Origin: Enterobacter wuhouensis
Lineage (GTDB): Bacteria; Pseudomonadota; Gammaproteobacteria; Enterobacterales; Enterobacteriaceae
Assembly: GCF_004331265.1 (NCBI RefSeq)
Contig: NZ_SJOO01000001.1
Span: forward strand, 496,001-560,000
Length of the DNA: 64,000 bases
Direction: 5' to 3'
The notes under the pieces were generated by a model. That model was not told where the DNA came from, did not search any database, and was given only the letters and a program-made list of their open reading frames with translations. A program made the translations under genes and the position numbers. Shown one piece after another: positions 45,726 to 54,040 of the stretch (the stretch's first letter is position 1; every line of letters begins with the position of its first letter).

Positions 45726-47345
45726 TCAGTGTTTTTTAATCCACGCGCCGTAGAACGACGGGCGGCCTACCGCTTCAAAGCTCACGCCTTTTAGCCAGGG
45801 GGCACCAGCAAAGACCTGCGGCTCCTCGAAGATCGGAATAACGTAGGCGTTATCCAGCAGATAGCGCTGGGCGTATCCGGTCAGCTGCAGGCGCTTTTGC
45901 GGATCGACCTCAGCCGAGATGTTCACCAGAAGTTCATTCAGCCTGTCGTCACGGAAGCTTTTAACTTTGTCGCTGGAGCCGCCTTTTTGCAGCAGCGCGT
46001 CGCGGTTAGCGGGGTAGAACATACTTTTCACCACGTCCGGGTCGGCGCGGCCTACTTCGGAGACGGTGAGCGGGGTTTTCAGCGGGTCGAGGTTATCCAG
46101 CGTGCGGCTGCCCGCGTCACCGGCCTTCACGCTCAGCGCAACGCCAACCTGGCGCCACTGCTGTGCCACGAGCTGCAGCACCTCTTTGTTTTGCGGCTGC
46201 GGCAGGGATTCATAAACGGTCATCGCCAGGCGCTGACCGTCTTTGGTGCGGATCCCGTCGGCACCCGCCTTCCAGCCTGCTTCATCAAGCAACGAATTGG
46301 CTTTGGTCGGGTCGAAAGTGAGCTTGTCGCTGAGGTCGACAAAGCCCGCTGCGGAATCAGCGATAACCGATTTGGCCTGCGGATAGTTTGGTGAGAAAAG
46401 GGTATCGACCACCTGTTTGGAATTGGTGGCGTGCAGCAGCGCCTGACGAACGCGAAGGTCGGAGACCAGCGGGTTGTCCGGCCGGAAGCTGATGCTGTCG
46501 TTTACCCCGCGCGTAGGGGCGGCGTAGATTTTATAGCCCTGATCCGTAGCCTGTTTTTCATCATAGGCCTGAACCTGACGAATAAAGTCGGCCTGACCTG
46601 CCAGCAGCGCGCCGACGCGCACGCTGTCTTCCTGGGTCACAATAAATTTAATGCCGTCGAGATTGGCTGGCCCCTGCTGCGCCAGATTTTTTGGCCCCCA
46701 CCGATAGTCCTTGCGGGCTTCAAGCGTCACTTCGCGACCGAGCTTCTCGTCCTTCACCACAAACGGGCCGGAGCCGATGATATGGCGGGCATCGCCCAGC
46801 GCTTCAAAGTTACGCTTCAGCGTGCTCAGCGAGACAAGGCCCGAACCAATGGTTGCCGTGCCCTGAAGGAAGCCCGGCGACGGCTTTTTGAAGTAAAACT
46901 TCACGGTCAGCGGATCGACCACTTCGCTGCGATCGTAGTTATTGATCACTTCCGACACCGGCAGGCGCTGTGCTTTATTGCCCAGGCCGTAGGTATCGAA
47001 ATTTTTGGCCACGGCGTTAGCATCCAGCGGCGTCCCGTCAGAGAAGGTGATGCCGGGACGGATTTTAAAGGTGTACTCGGTTTTATCGGCGTTGGTGGTC
47101 CAGCTTTCAGCAACCCAGGGTTCAACCTGCAGCGTTTTCGGGTTCTGCCAGGTCAGCTTGTCCGTAATTTGATTCAGGATCCCGCCGTTGGGATAGAAGC
47201 CACCGGCAGGCGGATAGAGGTTCGTGTGGGCCTGCTGTTCAAGATAAATCAATGTGCCGCCCTTCACGGGCGCATCCGCAGCGTAGGCGGTAGCGGTAGC
47301 CAGAATCAGCGCCGTCAGCAGCGGCAGGCGAAAGGGGGTTTGCAT
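45726..47345 (-). CDS. periplasmic binding protein, oligopeptide (SBP_bac_5) class
   Basis: A 539-residue exported binding protein and first gene of the six-gene operon. The signal peptide is about residues 1-23 (RLPLLTALILATATAYA). GGTLIYLEQQAHTNLYPPAG at the mature start, EPWVAESWTTNADKTEYTFK and GSGPFVVKDEKLGREVTLEA are class hallmarks. I chose ATG 47345 with AAGGAA upstream. It resembles the KPN_01854-type family, seen only with monooxygenase/CMD partners. The ligand is unknown and need not be a peptide. Confidence 0.9.
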   Translation of the reverse strand: MQTPFRLPLLTALILATATAYAADAPVKGGTLIYLEQQAHTNLYPPAGGFYPNGGILNQITDKLTWQNPKTLQVEPWVAESWTTNADKTEYTFKIRPGITFSDGTPLDANAVAKNFDTYGLGNKAQRLPVSEVINNYDRSEVVDPLTVKFYFKKPSPGFLQGTATIGSGLVSLSTLKRNFEALGDARHIIGSGPFVVKDEKLGREVTLEARKDYRWGPKNLAQQGPANLDGIKFIVTQEDSVRVGALLAGQADFIRQVQAYDEKQATDQGYKIYAAPTRGVNDSISFRPDNPLVSDLRVRQALLHATNSKQVVDTLFSPNYPQAKSVIADSAAGFVDLSDKLTFDPTKANSLLDEAGWKAGADGIRTKDGQRLAMTVYESLPQPQNKEVLQLVAQQWRQVGVALSVKAGDAGSRTLDNLDPLKTPLTVSEVGRADPDVVKSMFYPANRDALLQKGGSSDKVKSFRDDRLNELLVNISAEVDPQKRLQLTGYAQRYLLDNAYVIPIFEEPQVFAGAPWLKGVSFEAVGRPSFYGAWIKKH

Positions 47346-47451
47346 GGTGAATTCCTTTGTTATCTTCTTGTTAGCGTCGGATTCATCATCGGACGCGGGG
47401 CAAAACAAGGGAACAAAGGAATTGAGATAAGGATTGCCGGAAACTGAAAAT

Positions 47452-47475
47452 AAAAAACGCCCCGGAAACGGGGCG
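47452..47475 (-). terminator. terminator of the NDH-2-like gene
   Basis: Minus strand CGCCCCG (47475-47469), TTTC loop, CGGGGCG (47464-47458), then TTTTTTA. It separates the oxidoreductase transcript from the downstream binding-protein operon. Confidence 0.85.
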
Positions 47476-47486
47476 ATGACAGTGTA

Positions 47487-48689
47487 CTAGACGAATTTCG
47501 CCAGCGGGTCGGCGGCGGCAAAGGCCACCGTTTTGTCCGCTGCCGGGGGGTAGATCAGCTCGTTGGTGATGGCGATTTTGATCTTCTTCGCCTCGTCGCG
47601 CACCGATTTCACCTCCTGCTCCCAGCCCTCGGTGTAGACCGCGCCCCATGCGCCTAAATCCAGGCAGGTCACGTAGTTCACCTGGCGATAAGGGTAGGGC
47701 TCGATGTTGAGCAGGCTGGCGGCTGCGTTGTGTCCGGCGAATTTCCCTAGCTGGATCGCGTGCTGGCAGGTCATCAGCGCCGTGTTACCCGCGTCGTCCG
47801 TTTTCGCGTGCGCCATATCCCCCGTGGCATACACGTCCGGACAGTCGGGAACCTGCAGCGACTCGGTGACGATAAGGCGTCCCTGATTATCACGTTCCCC
47901 CTCAATCTGCTGGCTAAGCGGGTTTGCCTCAACGCCCGCCGTCCACACCACGGTAGAAGCGGCAATATGTTCCCCGTTTTTTAGCGTTACGCCGTTCGCA
48001 TCGATTGCTTCAACCTCGCTGTTAAGACGCCATTCCACGCCCAGCTCGCGGCTTGCGTCTTCAACGGTTTTGCGCAGGGCTGCACTGTAACGCCCGCCGA
48101 TGACGGCACCGCGCTCAACTACGATAACTTTAATCTCAGTATTTTCACCCAAGCGTGCGCGGAGGCGGGCAGGAAGCTCGGTCGCCAGCTCAATGCCGGT
48201 AAAACCGCCGCCGCAAACCACCACGGTATTGCGCTCAGGAGAGGCGGGGCGTGAGGTCAGAGAATCCAGGTGCTGCTCGAAGACCTGCGCCGATTCCAGC
48301 TGGTCGATATCAAAGGCGTGTTCAGCCAGCCCGGCAATGGAAGGACGTTTGGTCTGGCTACCGGTTGCCAGCACTAAACGTTCGTAGGCTACCGTGGCTT
48401 TAAGACCGTCGGCATCCAGGTAGGTAACTTTTTTTGCCTTCGTATCAATACATTCTGCGCTACCCGCAATATACGCTATACCCAGTTCCGCAAACAGTTC
48501 GGTGAGCGGCGCGACCAGCGTCGATACGCTTTCTTCATAGAAGCGTGGGCGCACGCGCAGTTCAGGAGCTGGTGCCAGTACGGCGATATTCAGACCGTTA
48601 TTCCCCTCAAGCGAAGATAGGCGAGCGGCGCTGACCGCGGCCCACATACCGGAAAATCCACTACCCACAATTAAAATCTGCTTCTTCAT
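47487..48689 (-). CDS. FAD-dependent NAD(P)H dehydrogenase, NDH-2-like
   Basis: A 400-residue two-dinucleotide-fold flavoprotein. The FAD-binding GSGFSGMWAAVSAARL (about 9-24) and NAD-binding VVVCGGGFTGIELATELPAR (about 154-173) motifs flank ERLVLATGSQTKR; VYATGDMAH (about 284-292) is the second FAD motif. It resembles type II NADH dehydrogenases but has no obvious C-terminal membrane helix. It is divergent from an Rrf2 regulator and its promoter overlaps a strong palindrome, so redox- or NO-responsive control is inferred. Substrate (quinone, ferredoxin-like, other) is unknown. Confidence 0.85.
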   Translation of the reverse strand: MKKQILIVGSGFSGMWAAVSAARLSSLEGNNGLNIAVLAPAPELRVRPRFYEESVSTLVAPLTELFAELGIAYIAGSAECIDTKAKKVTYLDADGLKATVAYERLVLATGSQTKRPSIAGLAEHAFDIDQLESAQVFEQHLDSLTSRPASPERNTVVVCGGGFTGIELATELPARLRARLGENTEIKVIVVERGAVIGGRYSAALRKTVEDASRELGVEWRLNSEVEAIDANGVTLKNGEHIAASTVVWTAGVEANPLSQQIEGERDNQGRLIVTESLQVPDCPDVYATGDMAHAKTDDAGNTALMTCQHAIQLGKFAGHNAAASLLNIEPYPYRQVNYVTCLDLGAWGAVYTEGWEQEVKSVRDEAKKIKIAITNELIYPPAADKTVAFAAADPLAKFV

Positions 48690-48734
48690 GTTCGATCCTT
48701 TTGATCGTCAGGCCGGATGTCTGACATAACTGCC

Positions 48735-48763
48735 ACTATACTTGTCGGAGTTAACTGCGACAA
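48735..48763 (-). promoter_or_regulatory. promoter of the NDH-2-like gene with overlapping Rrf2 operator candidate
   Basis: Minus strand TTGTCG (48763-48758) and TATAGT (48740-48735) have exactly 17 bp between them. The palindrome from 48742 to 48763 (TTGTCG-N-AGTTAACT-N-CGACAA, 20 of 22 bases symmetrical) covers its -35 and spacer. TATAAT at 48787-48792 may serve the divergent Rrf2 gene. Confidence 0.7.
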
Positions 48764-48819
48764 CTTCTTTCTGAGTTAAAAATCGTTATAATGGCCCGAA
48801 CAGCAAACTGGAGTTACCC

Positions 48820-49326
48820 ATGGCGTTTTACAGTTCCGGTGTGGAATATGGCATTCACAGCCTGATGTGCATGGTGGATGCGAAGGGCAACGAGCGGGAG
48901 ATGAGCGTCCGGGAAATGGCGGCCCTGCAGGGCGTGCCCTATGATTACCTGGGGAAAATCTTTACCCGACTGTCGCGTGCCGGGCTGGTGATTAGCACCG
49001 AGGGCAAGGGCGGGGGATTTAAGCTGGCCAGACCGGCGGAACTGATCACCGTGCTGGATGTTGCCCATGCCATAGATGGTGAAAAAAATATGTTCGAGTG
49101 CCGGGAAGTGCGCCAGAGGCTGGCAGTTTTCGATGAAACGCCTCCAGCCTGGGTGTGCGAAGGCCCGTGCGGGGTACGTTCGGTGATGGACAGCGCGCAG
49201 CAGCGAATGGAAGAGGAGTTAGCGCGCCACACCATTCTCGACCTGGCGCGCAAGATGTACCGCAAAGCGCCGGACACGTTCCAGATTGAGGTTCAGGCGT
49301 GGATTTCTGACCGGCGTTCGTCGTAG
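48820..49326 (+). CDS. Rrf2-family (iron-sulfur?) transcriptional regulator
   Basis: A 168-residue Rrf2-type regulator, longer than the 130-160 residues of NsrR/IscR-type members. The winged helix is MSVREMAALQGVPYDYLGKI (about 28-47) and GLVISTEGKGGGFKLARPAE (about 54-73). Three cysteines (CREVRQRL about 98, then CEGPCG about 115-119) have the spacing of cluster-binding Rrf2 proteins, though the first is further from the pair than in IscR. It is divergent from the NDH-2-like gene. Sensing of redox state or nitric oxide is inferred. Confidence 0.87.
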   Translation: MAFYSSGVEYGIHSLMCMVDAKGNEREMSVREMAALQGVPYDYLGKIFTRLSRAGLVISTEGKGGGFKLARPAELITVLDVAHAIDGEKNMFECREVRQRLAVFDETPPAWVCEGPCGVRSVMDSAQQRMEEELARHTILDLARKMYRKAPDTFQIEVQAWISDRRSS

Positions 49327-49332
49327 AAGTTG

Positions 49333-49359
49333 GCCGGGTAAGGTGAAGCCTCACCCGGC
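49333..49359. repeat. REP-type palindrome between the Rrf2 gene and adhP
   Basis: GCCGGGTAAGGTGAAGCCTC followed by ACCCGGC has the GCCGGGT/ACCCGGC arms and imperfect middle of enteric REP sequences. It lies between convergent genes and may also terminate transcription. Confidence 0.75.
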
Positions 49360-49367
49360 AGAGACGT

Positions 49368-50378
49368 TTAGGAACGTAAATCAATCACCATACGGCCACG
49401 GATTTGGCCCTGTTCCATCTCTTTGAAAATGGCGTTGATATCTTCCAGCGGGCGCATCGTCACTTTCGGCACCACTTTGCCTTCTGCGGCAAACTGGAAG
49501 GCTTCCTGCAGATCCTGGCGCGTACCGACCAGCGACCCGACCACCTGAATGCCGTCCAGAACCAGACGTGGAATATCCAGGCTCATCGCTTCTGGCGGCA
49601 GGCCAACCGCGACCACGCGACCACCGGCACGAACGGCGTCAACCGCCGAGTTGAACGCCGCTTTTGCGACAGCAGTGACCACCGCGGCATGTGCGCCACC
49701 GGTTTTTTCCTGAATGACTTTTGCTGCGTCTTCATTGCGGGAGTTTACGGTTAAATCCGCGCCCATGCTTGCCGCCAGTTTCAGCTGTTCATCGTTCACG
49801 TCGATAGCGATAACTTTGGCATTAAAGACGTTTTTGGCGTATTGCAGCGCAAGGTTGCCCAGCCCGCCCAGGCCATAGATCGCAATCCACTGACCCGGTT
49901 TGATATCTGATACCTTCACGGCCTTATAGGTGGTCACGCCCGCACAGGTAATGCTGCTGGCCTCGGCAGAACCCAGACCCTCTGGCACCTTAACCGCGTA
50001 ATCCGCCGTTACGATGCACTCTTCCGCCATCCCGCCGTCGACGGAATAACCGGCATTTTTCACATCGCGGCACAGGGTTTCGTTCCCGGTATTACAATAT
50101 TCACAGTGTCCGCAGCCCTCGAAGAACCACGCCACGCTGGCGCGATCGCCCACTTTCAGCGAATGGACGCCCGGCCCAATCTCTTTTACGATCCCAATCC
50201 CTTCATGGCCCAGGATCACACCGGTTTTATCGCCGAAATCGCCATTTTTTACGTGAAGGTCGGTGTGGCAAACGCCACAGCATTCCATCTTCAGAAGGGC
50301 TTCGCCATGCTTCAGCGAGCGTAGGGTTTTTTCGGTGACGTTGACCTGATGATCCTGTGTAACGACAGCAGCCTTCAT
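49368..50378 (-). CDS. adhP: zinc-dependent alcohol dehydrogenase, propanol-preferring
   Basis: A 336-residue enzyme that interconverts alcohols and aldehydes with NAD. It equals E. coli AdhP in length and nearly in sequence. Catalytic zinc ligands are in [16 protein letters not shown] (Cys about 37) and GHEGIG (His about 58). The structural-zinc cysteines are in [15 protein letters not shown] (about 89-103), and the NAD-binding loop is [14 protein letters not shown] (about 167). I chose ATG 50378 behind AAGGAGAAATAC. It is in the same place as in E. coli, between the fdn and maeA regions. Confidence 0.96.
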   Translation of the reverse strand: MKAAVVTQDHQVNVTEKTLRSLKHGEALLKMECCGVCHTDLHVKNGDFGDKTGVILGHEGIGIVKEIGPGVHSLKVGDRASVAWFFEGCGHCEYCNTGNETLCRDVKNAGYSVDGGMAEECIVTADYAVKVPEGLGSAEASSITCAGVTTYKAVKVSDIKPGQWIAIYGLGGLGNLALQYAKNVFNAKVIAIDVNDEQLKLAASMGADLTVNSRNEDAAKVIQEKTGGAHAAVVTAVAKAAFNSAVDAVRAGGRVVAVGLPPEAMSLDIPRLVLDGIQVVGSLVGTRQDLQEAFQFAAEGKVVPKVTMRPLEDINAIFKEMEQGQIRGRMVIDLRS

Positions 50379-50553
50379 GTATTTCTCCTTGTTCATGATG
50401 AGTGTCTGCATAGCAGGGTATTACTCACTAAGGATTAATGGATTGGCGCTGTAATGCAAGGTGACGGCAACATAATGTCATAATTTCATTCGATTTCAGA
50501 TTAAGAATACAGCGTTCCTCTAATAATCAGGGGGGAATAAAAGTGCCAAAAAA

Positions 50554-50571
50554 ACGTCATGTTTCTGTCAT
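50554..50571 (+). promoter_or_regulatory. Pho-box-like site upstream of the exported pyrophosphatase
   Basis: ACGTCATGTTTCTGTCAT contains two seven-base direct repeats (ACGTCAT, CTGTCAT) with a four-base T-rich gap, 11 bp repeat spacing as in PhoB boxes; the second half is a perfect match. A -10-like TAACGT lies 11 bp downstream but is poor. PhoB control is inferred. Confidence 0.5.
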
Positions 50572-50621
50572 GACCCAAACGTAACGTGTTGTCTTCCAAA
50601 TAACCGAAGAGTTAAAAGACA

Positions 50622-51221
50622 ATGCATCTGGTGAAAAAGCTTCTCGCAATCAGCATCCTCCTGTCCGCTTCCGTACAGGCGCAAAACATCCTCGACTTCC
50701 CTCAGCCGGAAAACAATCCGGAAGAGTTTTATGCCGTCACAGAGATCCCGGCGGGAGGCATTATCAAATATGAAACCGATGCCAAAACCGGCTTTATCGT
50801 CGCGGATCGTTTCCAGTCCATGCCGGTAGCATACCCGGCGAACTACGGTTCTTTGACCCAGTCCCTGGCAGGTGATGGCGATCCGCTGGATGTAATTTTC
50901 TACACCCGCGCACCGATGGCGCCGGGCACGCTTATCAAGCTGCGCGCGATCGGCGTGCTGAAGATGGTCGACGGCGGTGAGAAAGACGACAAAATCGTTG
51001 CGGTCCCGGCGAGCAAAATCGACCCGACCTATGACGACGTTAAAGAGCTAAGCGACCTGCCGAAAATAGAAGTACAGCGCCTGGAGTCGTTTTTCCGCGT
51101 GTACAAACAGCTGCCGGAAGGGCGCAAAAAAGTGGAGCTGAGCGGCTTCAACGACGCCGCGACGGCGAAGCAGGAAATTAAACAGGCATGGGATGCCTGG
51201 AAAGAGAAAAAACCGCAGTAA
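50622..51221 (+). CDS. exported family I inorganic pyrophosphatase
   Basis: A 199-residue pyrophosphatase with an N-terminal signal peptide (VKKLLAISILLSASVQA, cleavage about residue 21), so it should hydrolyse pyrophosphate in the periplasm. The family I signature is GDGDPLDVIFYTRAPMAPGT (about 87-106) with the three metal-binding Asp. YETDAKTGFIVADRF and LESFFRVYKQLPEGRKK are conserved segments. Cytoplasmic Ppa lacks a signal peptide; this is a separate enzyme. A Pho-box-like site upstream suits a role in phosphate scavenging. Confidence 0.88.
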   Translation: MHLVKKLLAISILLSASVQAQNILDFPQPENNPEEFYAVTEIPAGGIIKYETDAKTGFIVADRFQSMPVAYPANYGSLTQSLAGDGDPLDVIFYTRAPMAPGTLIKLRAIGVLKMVDGGEKDDKIVAVPASKIDPTYDDVKELSDLPKIEVQRLESFFRVYKQLPEGRKKVELSGFNDAATAKQEIKQAWDAWKEKKPQ

Positions 51222-51227
51222 AAAACT

Positions 51228-51259
51228 GGCCCGGCGAGGCTACCGCCGGGCCCGGTTTT
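51228..51259 (+). terminator. terminator between pyrophosphatase and ABC-F genes
   Basis: GGCCCGGCG (51228-51236), loop AGGCTAC, CGCCGGGCC (51244-51252), then a short T-run. It lies between convergent genes. Confidence 0.75.
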
Positions 51260-52967
51260 ACAGCTGTGCTTCTATCATCTCAATCTCTTTACGCCATTGC
51301 GCCTGCAGCTGCGGCTTTTGATGCTTCGGCTTACGCGCCAGGTCTTCCTCGAGCAGCGTTTCCAGCGCGACCAGCCGTTCAAGCAAATCGTCAAACTCTG
51401 AACAGGACTCACCGTTGACCACTGGAGCAGATATCGGTGATGTAAGCCCAGTGCTTTCACGCAGCCGTTCAAATACCGCCTCAGCATCGTGCCATTCGCT
51501 CAGCTTTCCGTCCTCAATCAGCCAAAAACGATTGCAGCTTTGGCTGATTAACTGACGATCGTGGCTGACCAGCAGCACGCCACCTTCGAACTGTTGCAGG
51601 GTTTCCGCCAGCGCCTCTTTGCCTTCCATGTCCAGATGGTTGGTGGGTTCATCCAGCATCAGCAGGCTATAGCGGGCAAGCGTCAGGCCAACAAACAGCA
51701 GGCGAGAACGCTCGCCGCCGCTCAGGGTGCTGACCTTTTGTCCGTGGCGCGCCCAGGGGAACCCGGCGCTAATCAGGGCCATTTTGCGGTTCTGCGGATC
51801 GGGGGCAAACGGCTCCAGGGCGTCAAGCAGCGAGGCATCGTCCGGCAGCTGGTGCAGCGTCTGGTCGTAGTAACCTGGCGATACGCGAGGATGGATCTTC
51901 AATCCATCGTCTGTCCGTGCATCCGTAAACTGTCGCCAGATGAGCTTCATCAGCGACGATTTACCGCAGCCGTTACGACCCACAATCGCCACCCGATCGC
52001 CGCTTTTTAGCCGCGCGATGTCGATGTTGAACAGGTTCGGAAGGCCCGGCGCTGGCGGCACGCCGAGGTTTTCCATCTCCAGCAGGCGGTCAGCCCGAAG
52101 CGCGTCGCCGCGAAGGGTTAACGTCCACTGGCTGCCGGCCGTCACTTCCGTCTGGCTCTCCTTTAGCCGTTCGACCTGTTTTTCCATCTGTTTGGCCTTG
52201 CGGGACAGATCTTCGTTGTCGTAAACCTTGCCCCAGGTCGCCAGCCGCCTGGCGCTGGCGGCCACGCGGTCGATCTCCTTTTGTTCAGCTTTATGACGCT
52301 GCGCATCGCTTTCGTCCCTGGCAGCCAGCGCGCGGCGCGCGGCGGTGCAGGGAAGGGCAAAGTAATGCAGCGTTTTGTCACGCAGGAACCAGCTGCCGTT
52401 GGTCACGGCGTCCAGCAGCTGACGGTCGTGCGAAACCAGCACGAAGCTGCCAGCCCAGTTCTGTAAGAACTGCTCAAGCCATAGCATGGTGGGCAGGTCG
52501 AGGTGGTTGCTGGGTTCATCCAGAAGGAGGAGATCCGGCTCGCCTATCAGCGCGCGCGCCAGCAGCAGGCGCGTATGCTGTCCGCCGCTCAGGGTGGCGG
52601 ATTGCAGCGCCATGTCCTGCGGCGTAAAGCCCATGCCCGCCAGCAGCGTTTCGGCTTTCCAGCACAGGCTGTCGCGTTCAGCAGACGGCAGCTGAGCCAG
52701 TACCGCATCCAGCATGGTCAGGGGATAAATCGCTTCCGGCAGATGTTGCTCCACGCGCGCCATCAGGCAGTGGCCGGCCAGCGCTACCGTTCCGGCAGCA
52801 GGGGAGTCCGTACCGTCCAGAATTTTTAAAAGCGTACTTTTTCCGCAGCCGTTATCGCCCAGCAGACCAATGCGGTCGCCTTTTTTCAGCGTAAAGGAGA
52901 GTGAGTCGAAGAGCGTGCCAAACGCCGTATCAACGCGTAAAGATTGTGCAGTGAGTAAAGTGCTCAT
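51258..52967 (-). CDS. ABC-F family ATPase (ribosome-associated type)
   Basis: A 569-residue protein with two ATPase domains and no membrane segments. Domain 1 has GDNGCGKSTLLKIL (about 37) and LSGGQHTRLLLARAL with LLLLDEPSNHLD; domain 2 has GRNGCGKSSLMKLI (about 330) and LSGGERSRLLFVGL with LLMLDEPTNHLD. The charged helical linker (about 210-275) is the P-site tRNA-interaction motif region that reaches into the ribosome. Length and sequence differ from EttA, Uup, YbiT and YheS, so it is an additional ABC-F. Its own ribosome site is weak, and it follows a leader peptide with an alternative-hairpin region, the arrangement of drug-inducible ABC-F genes. No drug specificity can be read. Confidence 0.9.
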   Translation of the reverse strand: MSTLLTAQSLRVDTAFGTLFDSLSFTLKKGDRIGLLGDNGCGKSTLLKILDGTDSPAAGTVALAGHCLMARVEQHLPEAIYPLTMLDAVLAQLPSAERDSLCWKAETLLAGMGFTPQDMALQSATLSGGQHTRLLLARALIGEPDLLLLDEPSNHLDLPTMLWLEQFLQNWAGSFVLVSHDRQLLDAVTNGSWFLRDKTLHYFALPCTAARRALAARDESDAQRHKAEQKEIDRVAASARRLATWGKVYDNEDLSRKAKQMEKQVERLKESQTEVTAGSQWTLTLRGDALRADRLLEMENLGVPPAPGLPNLFNIDIARLKSGDRVAIVGRNGCGKSSLMKLIWRQFTDARTDDGLKIHPRVSPGYYDQTLHQLPDDASLLDALEPFAPDPQNRKMALISAGFPWARHGQKVSTLSGGERSRLLFVGLTLARYSLLMLDEPTNHLDMEGKEALAETLQQFEGGVLLVSHDRQLISQSCNRFWLIEDGKLSEWHDAEAVFERLRESTGLTSPISAPVVNGESCSEFDDLLERLVALETLLEEDLARKPKHQKPQLQAQWRKEIEMIEAQL

Positions 52968-53068
52968 TGTTGCTTACCCAAGAGTTACAGGCATGGTTAT
53001 GCCTCGTCAAACATCGCTGACGATAACTCAGTAAGCCCGAGAGAAGGGATTTCAGGGGTTGGTGTCTT

Positions 53069-53115
53069 CGCTCAAGCAGAAGTTATCGCAGCACGATACC
53101 GATAACGCTTGAGCG
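53069..53115 (-). promoter_or_regulatory. attenuator-like hairpin overlapping the leader peptide
   Basis: GCTTGAGCG (53107-53115) pairs with CGCTCAAGC (53069-53077) and GATAAC (53101-53106) with GTTATC (53082-53087), giving about 15 pairs with one four-base bulge. The leader stop codon is inside the stem. The minus-strand segment CGATAACT (53088-53081) can instead pair with AGTTATCG (53028-53021) further downstream, so two mutually exclusive folds exist. Confidence 0.65.
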
Positions 53116-53166
53116 AGTGCGATCGCCAAATGTATGTGAAACATTGAAAATTTCACGATACAGCAT
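53083..53166 (-). CDS. 27-residue leader peptide upstream of the ABC-F gene
   Basis: This short frame begins MLYREIFNVS and ends VIGIVLR, with a TAA stop at 53083-53085. It has a near-perfect AAGGAGG site six bases before its ATG, far stronger than that of the ABC-F gene 115 bp downstream. Its second half is folded into a long hairpin. A stalled ribosome here would change the RNA structure, the known logic of erm and msr/vga-type regulation. It may also be a small functional protein. Evidence is its ribosome site, position and RNA structure; coding is not proven. Confidence 0.68.
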   Translation of the reverse strand: MLYREIFNVSHTFGDRTRSSVIGIVLR

Positions 53167-53331
53167 AATTAGCCTCCTTATATGTTGTGAGTTTATAGGT
53201 AGCTATCACTATATAACGTTTTTAAGCATAAGCCTACCTTTACCACTTATGGCAGCTCTGCGGTTAACTTAAGCATTTTCACTCTTCATCAGGGTCAATG
53301 GAGGTAAAGTACCTTTTGGTCCCCTTCGTTA

Positions 53332-53811
53332 TCATGCGCAACAACGATCGTTCCATGAATCACGATAGATAATATTACCCTCCGTATACTTCCAGGTTAT
53401 CGCTTCATAGCGCAATTCGAGCGTTTCAAGGTGTGTACTGCTCATACTGTTAGGAGCCAGGTAGGGTGCAACCGTTGTGAACTTGACGTTTTCCAGAATG
53501 ATATTGAAATACTCGGCCTCAATGCCTGATTCGAGAATTCGGTACATTTTAATTGTGGCTTTCTTCATAGTTCGGCCTTCACAGACAGCGCGGTATAAAA
53601 GTGGTGTTGTCTGATCAAACTCCTTTACTATTGTGATAGGGCGATGAACTCGCGTTCCTGTCAGTTTTCCCCAGCTTGGATCTACTGGGATAGTGACACC
53701 GTGTGAGAAGGATTTTAACTCGATAGACCCCAGGCGAAGTGGCATAAGGCAATTGCCAACGATCGGAGAACCATTTTCATCTTCAAGCCATAAGTGTGCG
53801 GGTGTAGACAT
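53332..53811 (-). CDS. hcp: Hcp1-family type VI secretion tube protein, orphan
   Basis: A 159-residue Hcp. Starts with STPAHLWLEDENGSPIVGNC and shows SFSHGVTIPVDPSWGKLTGT and HRPITIVKEFDQTTPLLYRA; near the end is ELRYEAITWKYTEGNIIY, all standard for enteric Hcp tube proteins that stack as hexamers and carry small effectors in their lumen. A short cysteine-containing tail (DSWNDRCCA) is unusual. AAGGAAA precedes the ATG. No other type VI structural genes are here, so it would use a machine encoded elsewhere. It follows an effector/immunity-like pair on the same strand. Confidence 0.93.
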   Translation of the reverse strand: MSTPAHLWLEDENGSPIVGNCLMPLRLGSIELKSFSHGVTIPVDPSWGKLTGTRVHRPITIVKEFDQTTPLLYRAVCEGRTMKKATIKMYRILESGIEAEYFNIILENVKFTTVAPYLAPNSMSSTHLETLELRYEAITWKYTEGNIIYRDSWNDRCCA

Positions 53812-53845
53812 AATATTTCCTTATAAATAAGATAGCCTTTGACGG

Positions 53846-54040
53846 CTACCATTTAACATATCGATAAAAGACAACGATAACGAAAATGCAGAATATGGGG
53901 ACAGGCCATATCGGTCCATCAGGGAAAAATTGAAAAAAGACAACAGCAAATGCAAGTGTCAATAAGGCAGGGCCGTACATCGATATCAATGACCTGAATA
54001 TTCGCCTGAAAATCCGTTTAATAAGAATCATTATGCTCAT
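53846..54040 (-). CDS. small two-helix membrane protein, putative immunity protein
   Basis: A 64-residue protein with a basic start (LIKRIFRRIFRS) and two hydrophobic helices (GPALLTLAFAVVFFQFF; VPIFCIFVIVVFYRYV). Its ATG overlaps the stop of the upstream gene by one base (TGATG), which indicates coupling; the longer reading from TTG 54043 is less likely. Size, topology and position match Sip6-type immunity proteins, which sit in the inner membrane and block ion-pore effectors. The role is inferred. Confidence 0.7.
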   Translation of the reverse strand: MSIMILIKRIFRRIFRSLISMYGPALLTLAFAVVFFQFFPDGPIWPVPIFCIFVIVVFYRYVKW

